This document shows positions 1 through 8,871 of a stretch of DNA of 64,000 nucleotides, one piece after another. A program made the translations under genes and the position numbers. Below the pieces are notes generated by a model that was not told the DNA's origin, searched no databases, and worked only from the letters and a program-made list of their open reading frames with translations. The stretch is from DATBRV01 sp036560145 (GTDB lineage: Bacteria > Myxococcota_A > UBA9160 > SMWR01): the NCBI GenBank assembly GCA_036560145.1, contig DATBRV010000049.1:33224-97223 (forward strand), written 5' to 3'. The stretch's first letter is position 1, and every line of letters begins with the position of its first letter.

Positions 1-1
1 A

Positions 2-253
2 TTCGCGATCGTCTCGACCCGCGCGCTGTCGGTTCCGATGACGGTGATCGCCGAGGAGGTCGAAGGCCGCGCGTGCATCGGGGGGCCGGCGAAGGATCGG
101 TTCCCGGAGGCCGAGGCCGTGGCGGTGGCGCTGCGAAACGCTCCGGGGGCGAATGCGCTCGTCAACGCGCGCTTCGAGAAGGTCGGCTTCCTCCGCTGGC
201 GCAACTGCACGCTGCTCGTGCGCGGCACCGCGGTGCGGATCGAGCCCCGCTGA
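2..253 (+). CDS. 3' end of a hypothetical protein gene
   Basis: The reading frame is open from base 2 to the TGA at 251-253, so the gene begins before the window and only its last 83 codons are visible. The tail ends in a beta-rich stretch (VGFLRWRNCTLLVRGTAVRI). There is one Cys near the end and no recognised motif. An internal ATG at 38 is not needed, because the frame is open to the window edge. The alpha/beta hydrolase gene follows 40 bases downstream. I cannot assign a function. Confidence 0.6.
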   Translation, partial: FAIVSTRALSVPMTVIAEEVEGRACIGGPAKDRFPEAEAVAVALRNAPGANALVNARFEKVGFLRWRNCTLLVRGTAVRIEPR

Positions 254-293
254 CGCGGCGCGCGCGCGCTGCGGCGGTTACCCTTCCGGCTCC

Positions 294-1196
294 GTGACGG
301 AGCCCCAACACCCCGGCGCGGTGGCGCCCGAGCGCAGCCGCTTCTTCCTCTCCGACGGCGTGCGCCTGCGCGTCGACGAGTGGGGGGATCCGTCCGCCCC
401 GCCGCTGGTGCTGCTGCACGGAGCCTTCGACCACGGGCGCGGCTTCGACCTGCTGGCGCCCCTGCTCGCCTCCCGCTTCCACGTGCAGGCGCTCACCTCT
501 CGCGGCCATGGCGATTCGGAATGGGTCGACAGCTACGCCTGGTGGAGCGACGTGTGCGACGTCGTGAACCTCCTGCGCTCGCTGGGCCGGCCCGTGCAGC
601 TGGTGGGCCACAGCCGCGGCGGGGGGCAGGCGACGGACGCCGCGCTGTGGGCGCCGGAGCTGGTGCGCCAGCTCGTCAACATCGATGGCTTCGGACCGCC
701 GCCCGAGGGCTTCGCGCCGCCCGGCGTGCCCCTCGACCGACGTCCGCCGCCGCCGCGCTTTCGCGATCACCTCGACCGGCGGCGCCGGTCGAGCGGGCGC
801 AGCTGGCGCCCGTATCCCTCGCTCGAGGATCTGGTCGAGCGGCGGCGCGAGCAGAACCCGCGCCTCTCGCGCGAGTGGCTGCGCTACTTCCTGTTCCACG
901 GCGCCCGCGAGGTCGAAGGCGGCTGGATCTGGAAGACCGATCCGGAATTCGCCGGCGGCTTCGGCCCCTGGAAGCCCGAGTGGATCGGCGCGAGCTGGAA
1001 GGGCCTGCGCATGCCGATGCTGGCGATGGTGGGCACCGAGCCCGACACCTGGCGGCTCGACGATGCGGTCGCCTCCGAGCGGCTCGCCAACGTCCCCCAG
1101 CTGGCGCGCGCGGCGGTCCCGGGCGCGGGGCACTTCGTCCACATGGAGCGGCCGCGCGAGACGGCGGACGCGCTGCTCGGGTTCCTCGCGCCGTGA
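294..1196 (+). CDS. alpha/beta hydrolase
   Basis: A 300-residue alpha/beta hydrolase fold protein, full length for the family. The oxyanion-side LLHGAFDHG motif lies near residue 38. The nucleophile elbow is GHSRGG with Ser107, and the catalytic His is in GAGHFVHMERP near residue 280. No signal peptide is seen, so it is probably cytosolic; the substrate is unknown. I chose GTG at 294 because upstream codons in this frame overlap the previous gene and read as low-complexity Arg/Ser sequence. The stop TGA overlaps the GTG start of the next hydrolase gene (GTGA), which indicates translational coupling. Confidence 0.85.
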   Translation: MTEPQHPGAVAPERSRFFLSDGVRLRVDEWGDPSAPPLVLLHGAFDHGRGFDLLAPLLASRFHVQALTSRGHGDSEWVDSYAWWSDVCDVVNLLRSLGRPVQLVGHSRGGGQATDAALWAPELVRQLVNIDGFGPPPEGFAPPGVPLDRRPPPPRFRDHLDRRRRSSGRSWRPYPSLEDLVERRREQNPRLSREWLRYFLFHGAREVEGGWIWKTDPEFAGGFGPWKPEWIGASWKGLRMPMLAMVGTEPDTWRLDDAVASERLANVPQLARAAVPGAGHFVHMERPRETADALLGFLAP

Positions 1197-1843
1197 TCCC
1201 CATCCAACACGGACGCGTGTCGCTGGCCCTGCACCCGCTCCGCGAGGGGGCGGGCCGGCCGCTGCTGTGCCTGCATGCCGTCGGCGGCTCGGCCCGGGAC
1301 TTCCGCGACGCCGCGCAGCGCTGGCCGGGGCCGGCCTTCGGACTCGACTTCTCCGGCCACGGCGACTCGCAGCCGCTGCGCGGGGGCGGCTACTTCCCCG
1401 AGAACCTGGCGGGCGATGCGGACGCGGCGCTGGCTCGGATCGGCCCTGCCCTGCTGCTGGGCGCTGGGATCGGCGCGTATGTGGCGTTGCTGCTGGCGGG
1501 CGCGCGCCCCGACGCGGTTGCGGGCGCGCTGCTGCTCCCCGGCGCCGGCCTCGAAGGCGGCGGCGCCGCTCCCGACCCCGCCTCCAACACCCTCGCGCGT
1601 TGGACGGACTTCGCAGCGCCGCCCCCCGGCTGCGACCCCGCCGTGCGCCGGCTCGAGCGCGACATCCGGCCGCCCGAGTACGCCGAAGCCTTCGCGCGCG
1701 CCGCACGCGGATTGCTGCTCGCGGAAGGCGACTTTCCGCAGCCGCCCTGGTGGCAGGCGATCCGCTCCAGCGGGGCGGCGAGCCCGGCGCCGGGCGATCT
1801 CGAGGCGGGTCTGGCCCGCCTGGCAACCTTCCCGATCCGGTAG
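1193..1843 (+). CDS. degenerate alpha/beta hydrolase-like protein
   Basis: A 216-residue protein with the start of an alpha/beta hydrolase fold: LLCLHAVGGSARDF near residue 25 and LDFSGHGDS near residue 52. The position of the nucleophile elbow (Gly-x-Ser-x-Gly) reads GAGIGAY, so the Ser is a Gly. The protein is also shorter than usual and I see no C-terminal catalytic His context. It is probably a non-catalytic paralogue of its neighbour. The GTG start overlaps the upstream stop codon, so the pair is likely co-translated and may form a complex (inference). Confidence 0.7.
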   Translation: MIPIQHGRVSLALHPLREGAGRPLLCLHAVGGSARDFRDAAQRWPGPAFGLDFSGHGDSQPLRGGGYFPENLAGDADAALARIGPALLLGAGIGAYVALLLAGARPDAVAGALLLPGAGLEGGGAAPDPASNTLARWTDFAAPPPGCDPAVRRLERDIRPPEYAEAFARAARGLLLAEGDFPQPPWWQAIRSSGAASPAPGDLEAGLARLATFPIR

Positions 1844-2057
1844 GCGCGCCGAGCCAGCGTGCCGCCCGCGGCACAGCCAGGCAGGGCAGCGCCCAATTTC
1901 GAGGCGTCGCGCGACCGCGCTTCGGGCAGCCCGACCGTCCGGCCGGCCCCGAGCCCCCGCCGAAGCGCGCGCCGCGGCTCCGGTCCACTTCCTGCATCGG
2001 ATCGCGAGGGGGCGAGGTTCGCCCGCGTCCCCCGTCGGCCCGAGGTGCCCTCCCGCG
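1844..2057. other. intergenic, nothing recognised
   Basis: About 210 bases between the hydrolase pair and the transglutaminase operon. I see no clear -35/-10, -24/-12 or terminator hairpin with a T tract. The promoter of the downstream three-gene operon must lie here or further upstream. Confidence 0.4.
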
Positions 2058-5000
2058 ATGGCGATCCGCGTCGCCCTTCACCACCGCACGACCTACGGCT
2101 ACGACCGGCGGGTCGCGCTCACGCCGCAGGTGATCCGCCTGCGGCCGGCCCCGCATGCGCGCACTCCAATCCTTTCGTATGCGCTGAAGATCACGCCGGA
2201 GGGGCACTTCCTGAACTGGCAGCAGGACCCGTTCGGGAACTTCCTCGCGCGCGTGGTGCTGCCCGAGGCGACCGAGCGGTTCGAGGTCCAGGTGGACCTG
2301 GTGGCGGAGCTTCACGTCATCAACCCGTTCGATTTCTTCCTCGAGCCGGACGCCGAGCACTGGCCGTTCCGCTACGAGACGGCCGTCGCCAAGGACCTCG
2401 CCGCCTACCGCGAAGCGGAGGCCGCCGGGCCCGCGCTGAATGCGTTCCTCGCCACGCTCCCCCGCGAACGCGGCCGCAGCATCGACTTCCTGGTCGAGCT
2501 GAACCGCCGCGTCTACTCGGCCGTCGAGTACGTGATCCGCATGCAGCCGGGGGTGCAGTCGCCGGAGGCGACGCTCCAGAAGGAGCAGGGCTCCTGCCGC
2601 GACTCCGCCTGGCTGCTGGTGCAGGCGCTCCGCCACCTCGGCTTCGCCGCGCGCTTCGCGAGCGGCTATCTCATTCAACTCGTCGCCGACGAGAAGCCGC
2701 TCGAGGGCCCCGCCGGGCCGACGCGGGATTTCACCGATCTGCACGCCTGGGCGGAGGTCTACCTGCCCGGCGCGGGCTGGGTCGGGCTCGACGCGACCTC
2801 GGGGCTGCTCGCCGGGGAGGGTCACATCCCGCTCGCCTGCACCCCCGAGCCGGGCTCCGCCGCGCCGATCTCGGGCGAGGTGGAGGAGTGCGAGGTCTCC
2901 TTCGCGCACGCGATGTCGGTGGAGCGGATCCGCGAGGATCCGCGCGTCACCAGGCCCTACACCGACGCGCAGTGGGCGGCCATCGACACCCTGGGCCACG
3001 AGGTCGACGCACGGCTCTCGCAGGGCGACGTGCGGCTCACGCTGGGCGGCGAGCCGACCTTCGTCGCGAGCGACGCTCCCGACGCGCCGGAGTGGAACAC
3101 CACGGCGCTGGGCGACGCGAAGCGCGAGCGCGCCGAGGACCTCCTGCGCCGGCTGCAAGCGCGCCTCGCGCCGGGGGCGCTGCTCCACTTCGGCCAGGGC
3201 AAGTGGTATCCGGGCGAGCCGCTCCCGCGCTGGGCCTACGGCTGCTACTGGCGCAAGGACGGGGAGCCGCTCTGGGAGGATCCGGGCCTGTTCGCGGATG
3301 CGCGCGTCCCATGCGACTTCGGCGAGGACGAGGCGCAGCGCTTCGTCTCGGCGCTCGCCAAGCGCCTCGACGTCGATCCCGGATTCGCGCTGCCCGCCTA
3401 CGAGGACGCCTGGTACTACCTGTGGCGGGAGCGGCGGCTTCCGACCAACGTCGATCCCCTCCAGGCCCGGCTCGACGACGAGCTGGAGCGCGCGCGGCTG
3501 GCGCGCGTCTTCGACCGGGGCCTCGCGGCGATCGTGGGCTTTGCGCTCCCGCTCGAGCCGGACCCTCCCTGGGGAGGCGTGACGCCGACGCGCTGGCGCA
3601 GCGGTCCCTGGCCGCTGCGCCGCGAGCATCTCTACCTGCTCCCCGGCGACTCGGCGATGGGCTTCCGCCTCCCGCTCGACTCGCTGCCCTGGGCGGCGGA
3701 GGGGGACCAGGAACTCGCGCCCGAGCTGGACCCGGCGGAGCCGCGGCCGAAGCTGCCCCGGCGCGCCCGCCTGCGACCCTTGCTGGTGTCACGCGGGGTC
3801 GCGCGCCCGGTCGACCCGGGCCCCCCGGCGCGCGGCGTTTCGGCCCGGGGGATCGTGCGCAAGGCCCTCTGCGTGGAGCCGCGCGGCGGCATCCTGCACT
3901 GCTTCCTGCCGCCGATCCCGCGCCTCGAGGAGTTCGTCGACCTGGTGCACGCGCTGGAGGACACGGCGTCGAAGCTGCGCATGCCGATCCGGATCGAGGG
4001 CTACCACCCGCCGGCGGATCTGCGTCTCGAGAAGCTCGAGGTGACGCCGGATCCCGGCGTGATCGAGGTGAACGTGCCGCCCGTGGCGAGCTGGGCGGAG
4101 GGGGTGGCGGCCACCTGCTCGCTGTACGACGAGGCGCGCGGCGCGCGCCTGCGCGCCGAGAAGTTCATGCTCGACGGCCGCCACATCGGGACCGGCGGCG
4201 GCAACCACATCACGATCGGAGGCGCGACGCCCGCCGACAGCCCGCTGCTGCGGCGGCCCGACCTGCTGCGCAGCCTGATCGGCTATTGGCAGGATCATCC
4301 CTCCCTCTCCTATCTCTTCTCGGGCCTCTGCATCGGCCCCACCAGCCAGGCGCCGCGCGTGGACGAGGCGCGCAGCGACGCGCTCTACGAGCTCGAGATC
4401 GCCTTCCGCCAGCTCCCGCCGGCCGCGTCCGAGGGCGCGGTGCCGCCGTGGCTCCCCGACCGGGTGCTGCGCAATCTGCTGGTCGACGTCTCCGGCAACA
4501 CCCACCGCACGGAGCACTGCATCGACAAGCTCTTCTCGCCCGACGGCCCGCGCGGGCGGCTGGGCCTGCTCGAGCTGCGCGCCTTCGAGATGCCGCCGCA
4601 CGCGCGCATGAGCTGCGTGCAGCAGCTCCTGCTGCGCGCGCTGATCGCGCGCTTCTGGGAGAATCCCCATCGGCCCCGGCTGGTGCGCTGGGGAACCCAG
4701 CTCCACGATCGCTTCCTGCTTCCGCACTTCGTCGAGCAGGATGTCCGCGACGTGACGCTCGAGCTGGCGCAGGCGGGCTTCCGCTTCGACCCGGCCTGGC
4801 TGGCGCCCTTCCTCGAGTTCCGCTTTCCGCGCATCGGAGAGGTCGCGCGCGCCGGCGTGTGGCTGGAGCTGCGCCATGCGCTGGAGCCCTGGCCGGTGCT
4901 GGGCGAGGAAGCCAGCCAGGCGGGGACGGTCCGCTACGTCGACTCCTCCGTCGAGCGCATCCAGGTGAAGGTGCGCGGCGGCATCGGCGATCGCTTCGCC

Positions 5001-5363
5001 GTCACCTGCAACGGCCGCGCCCTGCCGCTGCATCCGACGGGGATGCAGGGCGAGCGGGTGGCCGGCGTCCGCTACCGCGCCTGGCAGCCGCCCTCCTGCC
5101 TGCACCCGACGATCCCCTCGCACGCGCCGCTCGTCTTCGAGCTGGTCGACACCTGGCAGGAGCGCTCGCTCGGCGGCTGCACCTATCACGTCGCGCATCC
5201 GGGCGGGCTCGCCTACGAGCGCTTCCCGGTCAACGCCGCCGAAGCCGAGACGCGCCGCGTATCGCGTTTCGAGACGCTGGGGCACACTCCGGGCCGGATG
5301 CTGGTCACGGCTCCCGTGCCCGATCCCGAGTACCCCCTCACGCTCGATCTGCGACGGAGCTGA
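2058..5363 (+). CDS. transglutaminase-like cysteine protease with DUF2126 domain
   Basis: An 1101-residue protein. The N-terminal half is a bacterial transglutaminase-like domain: a beta-rich N domain beginning MAIRVALHHRTTYGYDR, then a papain-like triad of Cys180 (GSCRDSAW), His229 (DLHAWAEVYLPG) and Asp245 (GLDATSG). The C-terminal two thirds (from about residue 320, LGGEPTFV) is the large DUF2126 region with GGGNHITIGG. It is the first gene of a three-gene operon with an ATP-grasp/alpha-E protein and a second transglutaminase. Published comparative genomics (Iyer, Aravind and colleagues, 2009) predicts that such operons synthesise and hydrolyse a peptide or amino-acid conjugate. The substrate is not known. 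ATG 2058 starts exactly at the conserved N terminus. Confidence 0.9.
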   Translation: MAIRVALHHRTTYGYDRRVALTPQVIRLRPAPHARTPILSYALKITPEGHFLNWQQDPFGNFLARVVLPEATERFEVQVDLVAELHVINPFDFFLEPDAEHWPFRYETAVAKDLAAYREAEAAGPALNAFLATLPRERGRSIDFLVELNRRVYSAVEYVIRMQPGVQSPEATLQKEQGSCRDSAWLLVQALRHLGFAARFASGYLIQLVADEKPLEGPAGPTRDFTDLHAWAEVYLPGAGWVGLDATSGLLAGEGHIPLACTPEPGSAAPISGEVEECEVSFAHAMSVERIREDPRVTRPYTDAQWAAIDTLGHEVDARLSQGDVRLTLGGEPTFVASDAPDAPEWNTTALGDAKRERAEDLLRRLQARLAPGALLHFGQGKWYPGEPLPRWAYGCYWRKDGEPLWEDPGLFADARVPCDFGEDEAQRFVSALAKRLDVDPGFALPAYEDAWYYLWRERRLPTNVDPLQARLDDELERARLARVFDRGLAAIVGFALPLEPDPPWGGVTPTRWRSGPWPLRREHLYLLPGDSAMGFRLPLDSLPWAAEGDQELAPELDPAEPRPKLPRRARLRPLLVSRGVARPVDPGPPARGVSARGIVRKALCVEPRGGILHCFLPPIPRLEEFVDLVHALEDTASKLRMPIRIEGYHPPADLRLEKLEVTPDPGVIEVNVPPVASWAEGVAATCSLYDEARGARLRAEKFMLDGRHIGTGGGNHITIGGATPADSPLLRRPDLLRSLIGYWQDHPSLSYLFSGLCIGPTSQAPRVDEARSDALYELEIAFRQLPPAASEGAVPPWLPDRVLRNLLVDVSGNTHRTEHCIDKLFSPDGPRGRLGLLELRAFEMPPHARMSCVQQLLLRALIARFWENPHRPRLVRWGTQLHDRFLLPHFVEQDVRDVTLELAQAGFRFDPAWLAPFLEFRFPRIGEVARAGVWLELRHALEPWPVLGEEASQAGTVRYVDSSVERIQVKVRGGIGDRFAVTCNGRALPLHPTGMQGERVAGVRYRAWQPPSCLHPTIPSHAPLVFELVDTWQERSLGGCTYHVAHPGGLAYERFPVNAAEAETRRVSRFETLGHTPGRMLVTAPVPDPEYPLTLDLRRS

Positions 5364-5374
5364 GCCAGGCGCGC

Positions 5375-7864
5375 ATGACCGGGACCGACCCGCTGCGGCT
5401 CGACTACGAAGCGCTTCCCGGCCTGCACGACGAGATGCTGGAGGCCGACGGTCGCCCGCGCGCGCACTGGGATCCCCTGATGCGCTCGCTCCACGCGATG
5501 GGGAGCGCGGGGCTGGCGCGGCGCTGGGAATCCGCGCGGCGCCTGATCCACGAGAACGGGGTCACCTACAACGTCTACGGCGATCCGCGCGGGATGGACC
5601 GGCCCTGGGAGCTGGATCCGATCCCGCTGGTCTCGTCCGAAGCCGAATGGAAGCCGGTGCGCGCCGCGCTGGCCCAGCGCGCGCGGCTGCTCGACGCGAT
5701 CCTCGCCGATCTCTACGGCGCGCAGCGGCTGCTCCGCGAGGGGCTCCTGCCGGCGGAGCTGGTCTTCGCACACCCGAGCTACCTGCGGCCGTGTCATGGG
5801 GCGCGGCTCGAGGGCGACTGCTGGCTCCAGATCTACGCCGCCGATCTCGCGCGCGCGCCCGACGGGCAGTGGTGGGTGCTCGCCGATCGTACCCAGGCGC
5901 CCTCGGGCGCCGGCTACGCGCTCGAGAACCGGCTGGTGGTCTCGCGCACGCTGCCGGAGGCGTTCCGCGAGAGCCGGGTCGAGCGGCTCGCCGGCTTCTT
6001 CCAGCGCCTGCGTGACACGCTGCGCGCGCTGGCGCCGCGGCACCGCGACAATCCCCGGATCGGGCTGCTCACCCCGGGGCCCTACAACGAGACCTATTTC
6101 GAGCACGCCTACCTGGCCCGCTATCTGGGCCTCACCCTCGTCGAGGGCGGAGACCTCACCGTCCGCGACCGCGCGCTCTACTTGAAGACGCTGGGCGGGC
6201 TCGAGCAGGTGGACGTGCTGCTGCGCCGGGTCGATGACGTGTTCTGCGATCCGCTCTCGCTGCGCAGCGATTCTTCGCTCGGCGTGGCGGGGCTGGTGCA
6301 CGCGGTTCGCGCCGGAAACCTGACGGTCGCCAACGCGCTCGGGAGCGGACTGGTCGAGACGCCCGCCCTGCTCGCCTTCCTCCCGGGTTTGTGCCGTGCG
6401 CTGCTGGGCGAGGAGCTCGCCCTGCCCTCGGTCGCCACCTGGTGGTGCGGACACGAGGATGCGCTCGCCTACGTCGAGGAGCACCTCGAGGAGCTGGTGA
6501 TCAAGCCCGCCTTCCCGGGGCCCCAGATGGAGCCGAGCTTCGGAGCCGGCCTCTCCTCCGCCGAGGCCGAGGCCCTGATCGCGAAGGTGCGCGCGAAGCC
6601 GCACGCCTTCGTGGCGCAGGAGCAGGTGGCGCTCTCGACCGCGCCGGTCTGGGACGCGGACCGCGTGCAGCCGCGCCACCTGGTGCTGCGCGCCTACGCC
6701 ACCGCGGCCGCCCCCGGCGACTGGGAGGTGATGCCGGGCGGGCTCACGCGCGTCTCGTCGGCGCGCGATTCGCTGGTCGTCTCGATGCAGCGCGGCGGCG
6801 GCAGCAAGGACACCTGGATCGCCTGCGAGCAGCGGCCGCGGCCGATCAGCCTGCTGCGGCCGGCGGGCGCGCCGATCGAGCTGACGCGCGGCGGAGCGGA
6901 ACTGCCCTCCCGGGTGGCGGACAATCTCTTCTGGCTGGGCCGTTACCTCGAGCGCGCCGAGGGCACCGCGCGCATCGCGCGCGGCATCCTGTCGCGCGCC
7001 ACCGTCGACAGCGCCGAGACCAACGCGGCCCTTTCGCCGCTGCTGCTCGCGCTCACCCGCCACGGGGGCCTCTCCGAGAGCGCGCCCGCCGAGGAGGCCG
7101 CCCTGCTCGAGCTCCTCTTCGAAGTGGAGACCCCGCGCTCGCTGCGCGCGACGATCGCCGCCGTGCACCAGCTCGCCTTCTCGCTGCGGGACCAGATCTC
7201 GCTCGACACCTGGCGCGTGCTCTCGGAGCTGAAGCAGGACTTCCCGCATCCGGGCGCGCCGGTCCGGAGCGCCCCGGCCGCCCAGCGGGTGCTGAATCGC
7301 ATGATCGTCTGGCTCTCGGCCTGGAACGGCCTCGCGATGGAGAGCATGACGCGCACGCTCGGCTGGCGCTTCGCCGACATGGGGCGCCGGATCGAGCGCG
7401 GCGCCTGGACGGCGACCCTGGTCGGCGCCTGTCTAGGCGCCGCGCACGACGACGAAGCGCCGCAGCTGGAGGCGCTCATCGAAGTAGCCGAGTGCGCCAT
7501 CACCTACCGGCGCCGCTACCGAGGCGAGCTCCAGGCGGTGCCCACCCTCGATCTGCTGCTCACCGACGAGACCAACCCGCGCTCGCTGGCGTTCCAGCTG
7601 GTGGCCCTCGAGGAGCACGTGGGCCGCCTGCCCGGCGGCTCGGCGCGCGGCGAGCGGGTGGGCGAGGCGCGCATCGCGCTGGCCGCGCAGGCGCGCGTGC
7701 GGCTGGCGGACATCAGCGAGCTGGGCCGCGCCGAGGCCGGCAAGCGCCTGCGCCTCGAGGAATTCCTGGGGCGCACGCTCGACGATCTGCGCGCGTTCTC
7801 CGACGTATTGACCCGCAGCTACCTCTCGCACGTCGGCGAATCCCGGCGCATCGAGCACTTCTAG
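5375..7864 (+). CDS. circularly permuted ATP-grasp fused to alpha-E domain
   Basis: An 829-residue protein. Residues 1 to about 480 match the circularly permuted type 2 ATP-grasp family (DUF404/DUF407): WDPLMRSLHAMG at the start, NVYGDPRGMDRPWELDPIP near 70, then conserved RTQAPSGAGYALENR and GPYNETYFEHAYLARYLG. From about residue 510 (LPSRVADNLFWLGRYLERAE) it is the all-helical alpha-E domain (DUF403). The family is predicted to ligate an amine to a carboxylate with ATP. The gene starts 11 bases after the stop of the transglutaminase/DUF2126 gene and ends 8 bases before the next transglutaminase. Fusion of the two domains is a known variant; elsewhere they are separate genes. Confidence 0.9.
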   Translation: MTGTDPLRLDYEALPGLHDEMLEADGRPRAHWDPLMRSLHAMGSAGLARRWESARRLIHENGVTYNVYGDPRGMDRPWELDPIPLVSSEAEWKPVRAALAQRARLLDAILADLYGAQRLLREGLLPAELVFAHPSYLRPCHGARLEGDCWLQIYAADLARAPDGQWWVLADRTQAPSGAGYALENRLVVSRTLPEAFRESRVERLAGFFQRLRDTLRALAPRHRDNPRIGLLTPGPYNETYFEHAYLARYLGLTLVEGGDLTVRDRALYLKTLGGLEQVDVLLRRVDDVFCDPLSLRSDSSLGVAGLVHAVRAGNLTVANALGSGLVETPALLAFLPGLCRALLGEELALPSVATWWCGHEDALAYVEEHLEELVIKPAFPGPQMEPSFGAGLSSAEAEALIAKVRAKPHAFVAQEQVALSTAPVWDADRVQPRHLVLRAYATAAAPGDWEVMPGGLTRVSSARDSLVVSMQRGGGSKDTWIACEQRPRPISLLRPAGAPIELTRGGAELPSRVADNLFWLGRYLERAEGTARIARGILSRATVDSAETNAALSPLLLALTRHGGLSESAPAEEAALLELLFEVETPRSLRATIAAVHQLAFSLRDQISLDTWRVLSELKQDFPHPGAPVRSAPAAQRVLNRMIVWLSAWNGLAMESMTRTLGWRFADMGRRIERGAWTATLVGACLGAAHDDEAPQLEALIEVAECAITYRRRYRGELQAVPTLDLLLTDETNPRSLAFQLVALEEHVGRLPGGSARGERVGEARIALAAQARVRLADISELGRAEAGKRLRLEEFLGRTLDDLRAFSDVLTRSYLSHVGESRRIEHF

Positions 7865-7872
7865 GAGCGGCC

Positions 7873-8772
7873 GTGCGCTACCGCGTCACCCACACCACCA
7901 CCTACGCCTACGACGAGCTCGTCTCGATCGGCCACAACGAAGTCCGGCTCGAGCCGCGGGCCACCCCGCGCCAGCGCTGCTTCGCCACCGTGCTCGAGAT
8001 CGACCCCACGCCGGCGGTGCTCTCGCCCGAGCTCGACTACTTCGGGAACCGCGCCAGCTTCTTCACGCTCCAGGAGCCTCACCATCGCATGCTGGTGACG
8101 GCGAGGAGCGAGCTGGAGATCGCCGCCGCCCCGCCGCCGCGGCCGGAGGCGACACCGGCCTGGGACGATCTCCTGTCTTCGCTGCCCTACGACACCTCGG
8201 CGGAGGGCCTCTCCGCGTTCGAGATGAGCTTCGAGTCTCCGCTGGTGCCGCTCTCGCCGGCCTTCGCGGAGTTCGCCGAGCCGTGCTTCCCGCCCGGCCG
8301 CCCGCTGCTCGAGGCCGCGCTCGACCTCACCGGCCGCATCCACGCCGCCTTCGAATACCGGCCCGGCGCCACCTCGGTGACGACGCCGGCGCTGGAGGTG
8401 CTCGAGCAGCGCCACGGCGTCTGCCAGGACTTCGCTCACGTCGAGATCGCCTGCCTGCGCGCGCTGGGCCTGCCCGCGCGCTACGTGAGCGGCTACATCC
8501 GGACCCATCCACCGCCGGGCCGCGAGCGGCTGGTCGGCGCGGACGCGAGTCACGCCTGGGTCTCGGTCTGGACCGGGGAAGCCGGCTGGATCGACCTCGA
8601 TCCGACCAACGACCGGATCGCGGGCGATCAGCACGTGACGCTCGCCTGGGGCCGGGACTACGCCGACGTCGCGCCGATCAAGGGCGTGATCCTCGGCGGT
8701 GGCGGGCATACCGTCGAGGTCGCCGTCGAGGTGGAGGAGAGCGAGGAGCCTTCGCACGAGGACCCCCGGTAG
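7873..8772 (+). CDS. transglutaminase-like protease, small form
   Basis: A 299-residue transglutaminase-family protein. It has the N-terminal beta domain (VRYRVTHTTTYAYDE) and a triad of Cys184 (GVCQDFAHV), His227 (DASHAWVSVW) and Asp241 (WIDLDPTND). It lacks the DUF2126 region of its partner at 2058. The GTG start at 7873 lies 8 bases after the ATP-grasp/alpha-E stop, with AGGAGCGG just before it as ribosome binding site. It is the last gene of the operon; its usual predicted role is removal of the peptide made by the ATP-grasp protein. Confidence 0.9.
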   Translation: MRYRVTHTTTYAYDELVSIGHNEVRLEPRATPRQRCFATVLEIDPTPAVLSPELDYFGNRASFFTLQEPHHRMLVTARSELEIAAAPPPRPEATPAWDDLLSSLPYDTSAEGLSAFEMSFESPLVPLSPAFAEFAEPCFPPGRPLLEAALDLTGRIHAAFEYRPGATSVTTPALEVLEQRHGVCQDFAHVEIACLRALGLPARYVSGYIRTHPPPGRERLVGADASHAWVSVWTGEAGWIDLDPTNDRIAGDQHVTLAWGRDYADVAPIKGVILGGGGHTVEVAVEVEESEEPSHEDPR

Positions 8773-8807
8773 ACGGCGAAGGATCGCAGACTGCGTATTT
8801 CCACGGA

Positions 8808-8838
8808 TTGACGCGACGTCTCCATCGGGACGTAGGAT
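8808..8838 (+). promoter_or_regulatory. possible sigma-70-type promoter for the 8872 gene
   Basis: TTGACG at 8808-8813 and TAGGAT at 8833-8838 lie in the 99-base gap before the membrane protein gene. The spacer is 19 bases, longer than the preferred 17, so this is only a candidate. Confidence 0.25.
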
Positions 8839-8871
8839 GCCCGGCTGAAACGGCCATCGAGGGCGCGTTCC

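Noticed and set aside
162..3629. 1155-codon open frame on the minus strand
   Set aside because: Antisense to the hydrolases and the transglutaminase gene; the translation is Arg/Ala-rich with no domain. Long antisense frames are expected at this GC content.
5213..7249. 678-codon minus-strand frame
   Set aside because: Lies entirely opposite the ATP-grasp/alpha-E gene, which has clear motifs; the antisense product shows none.
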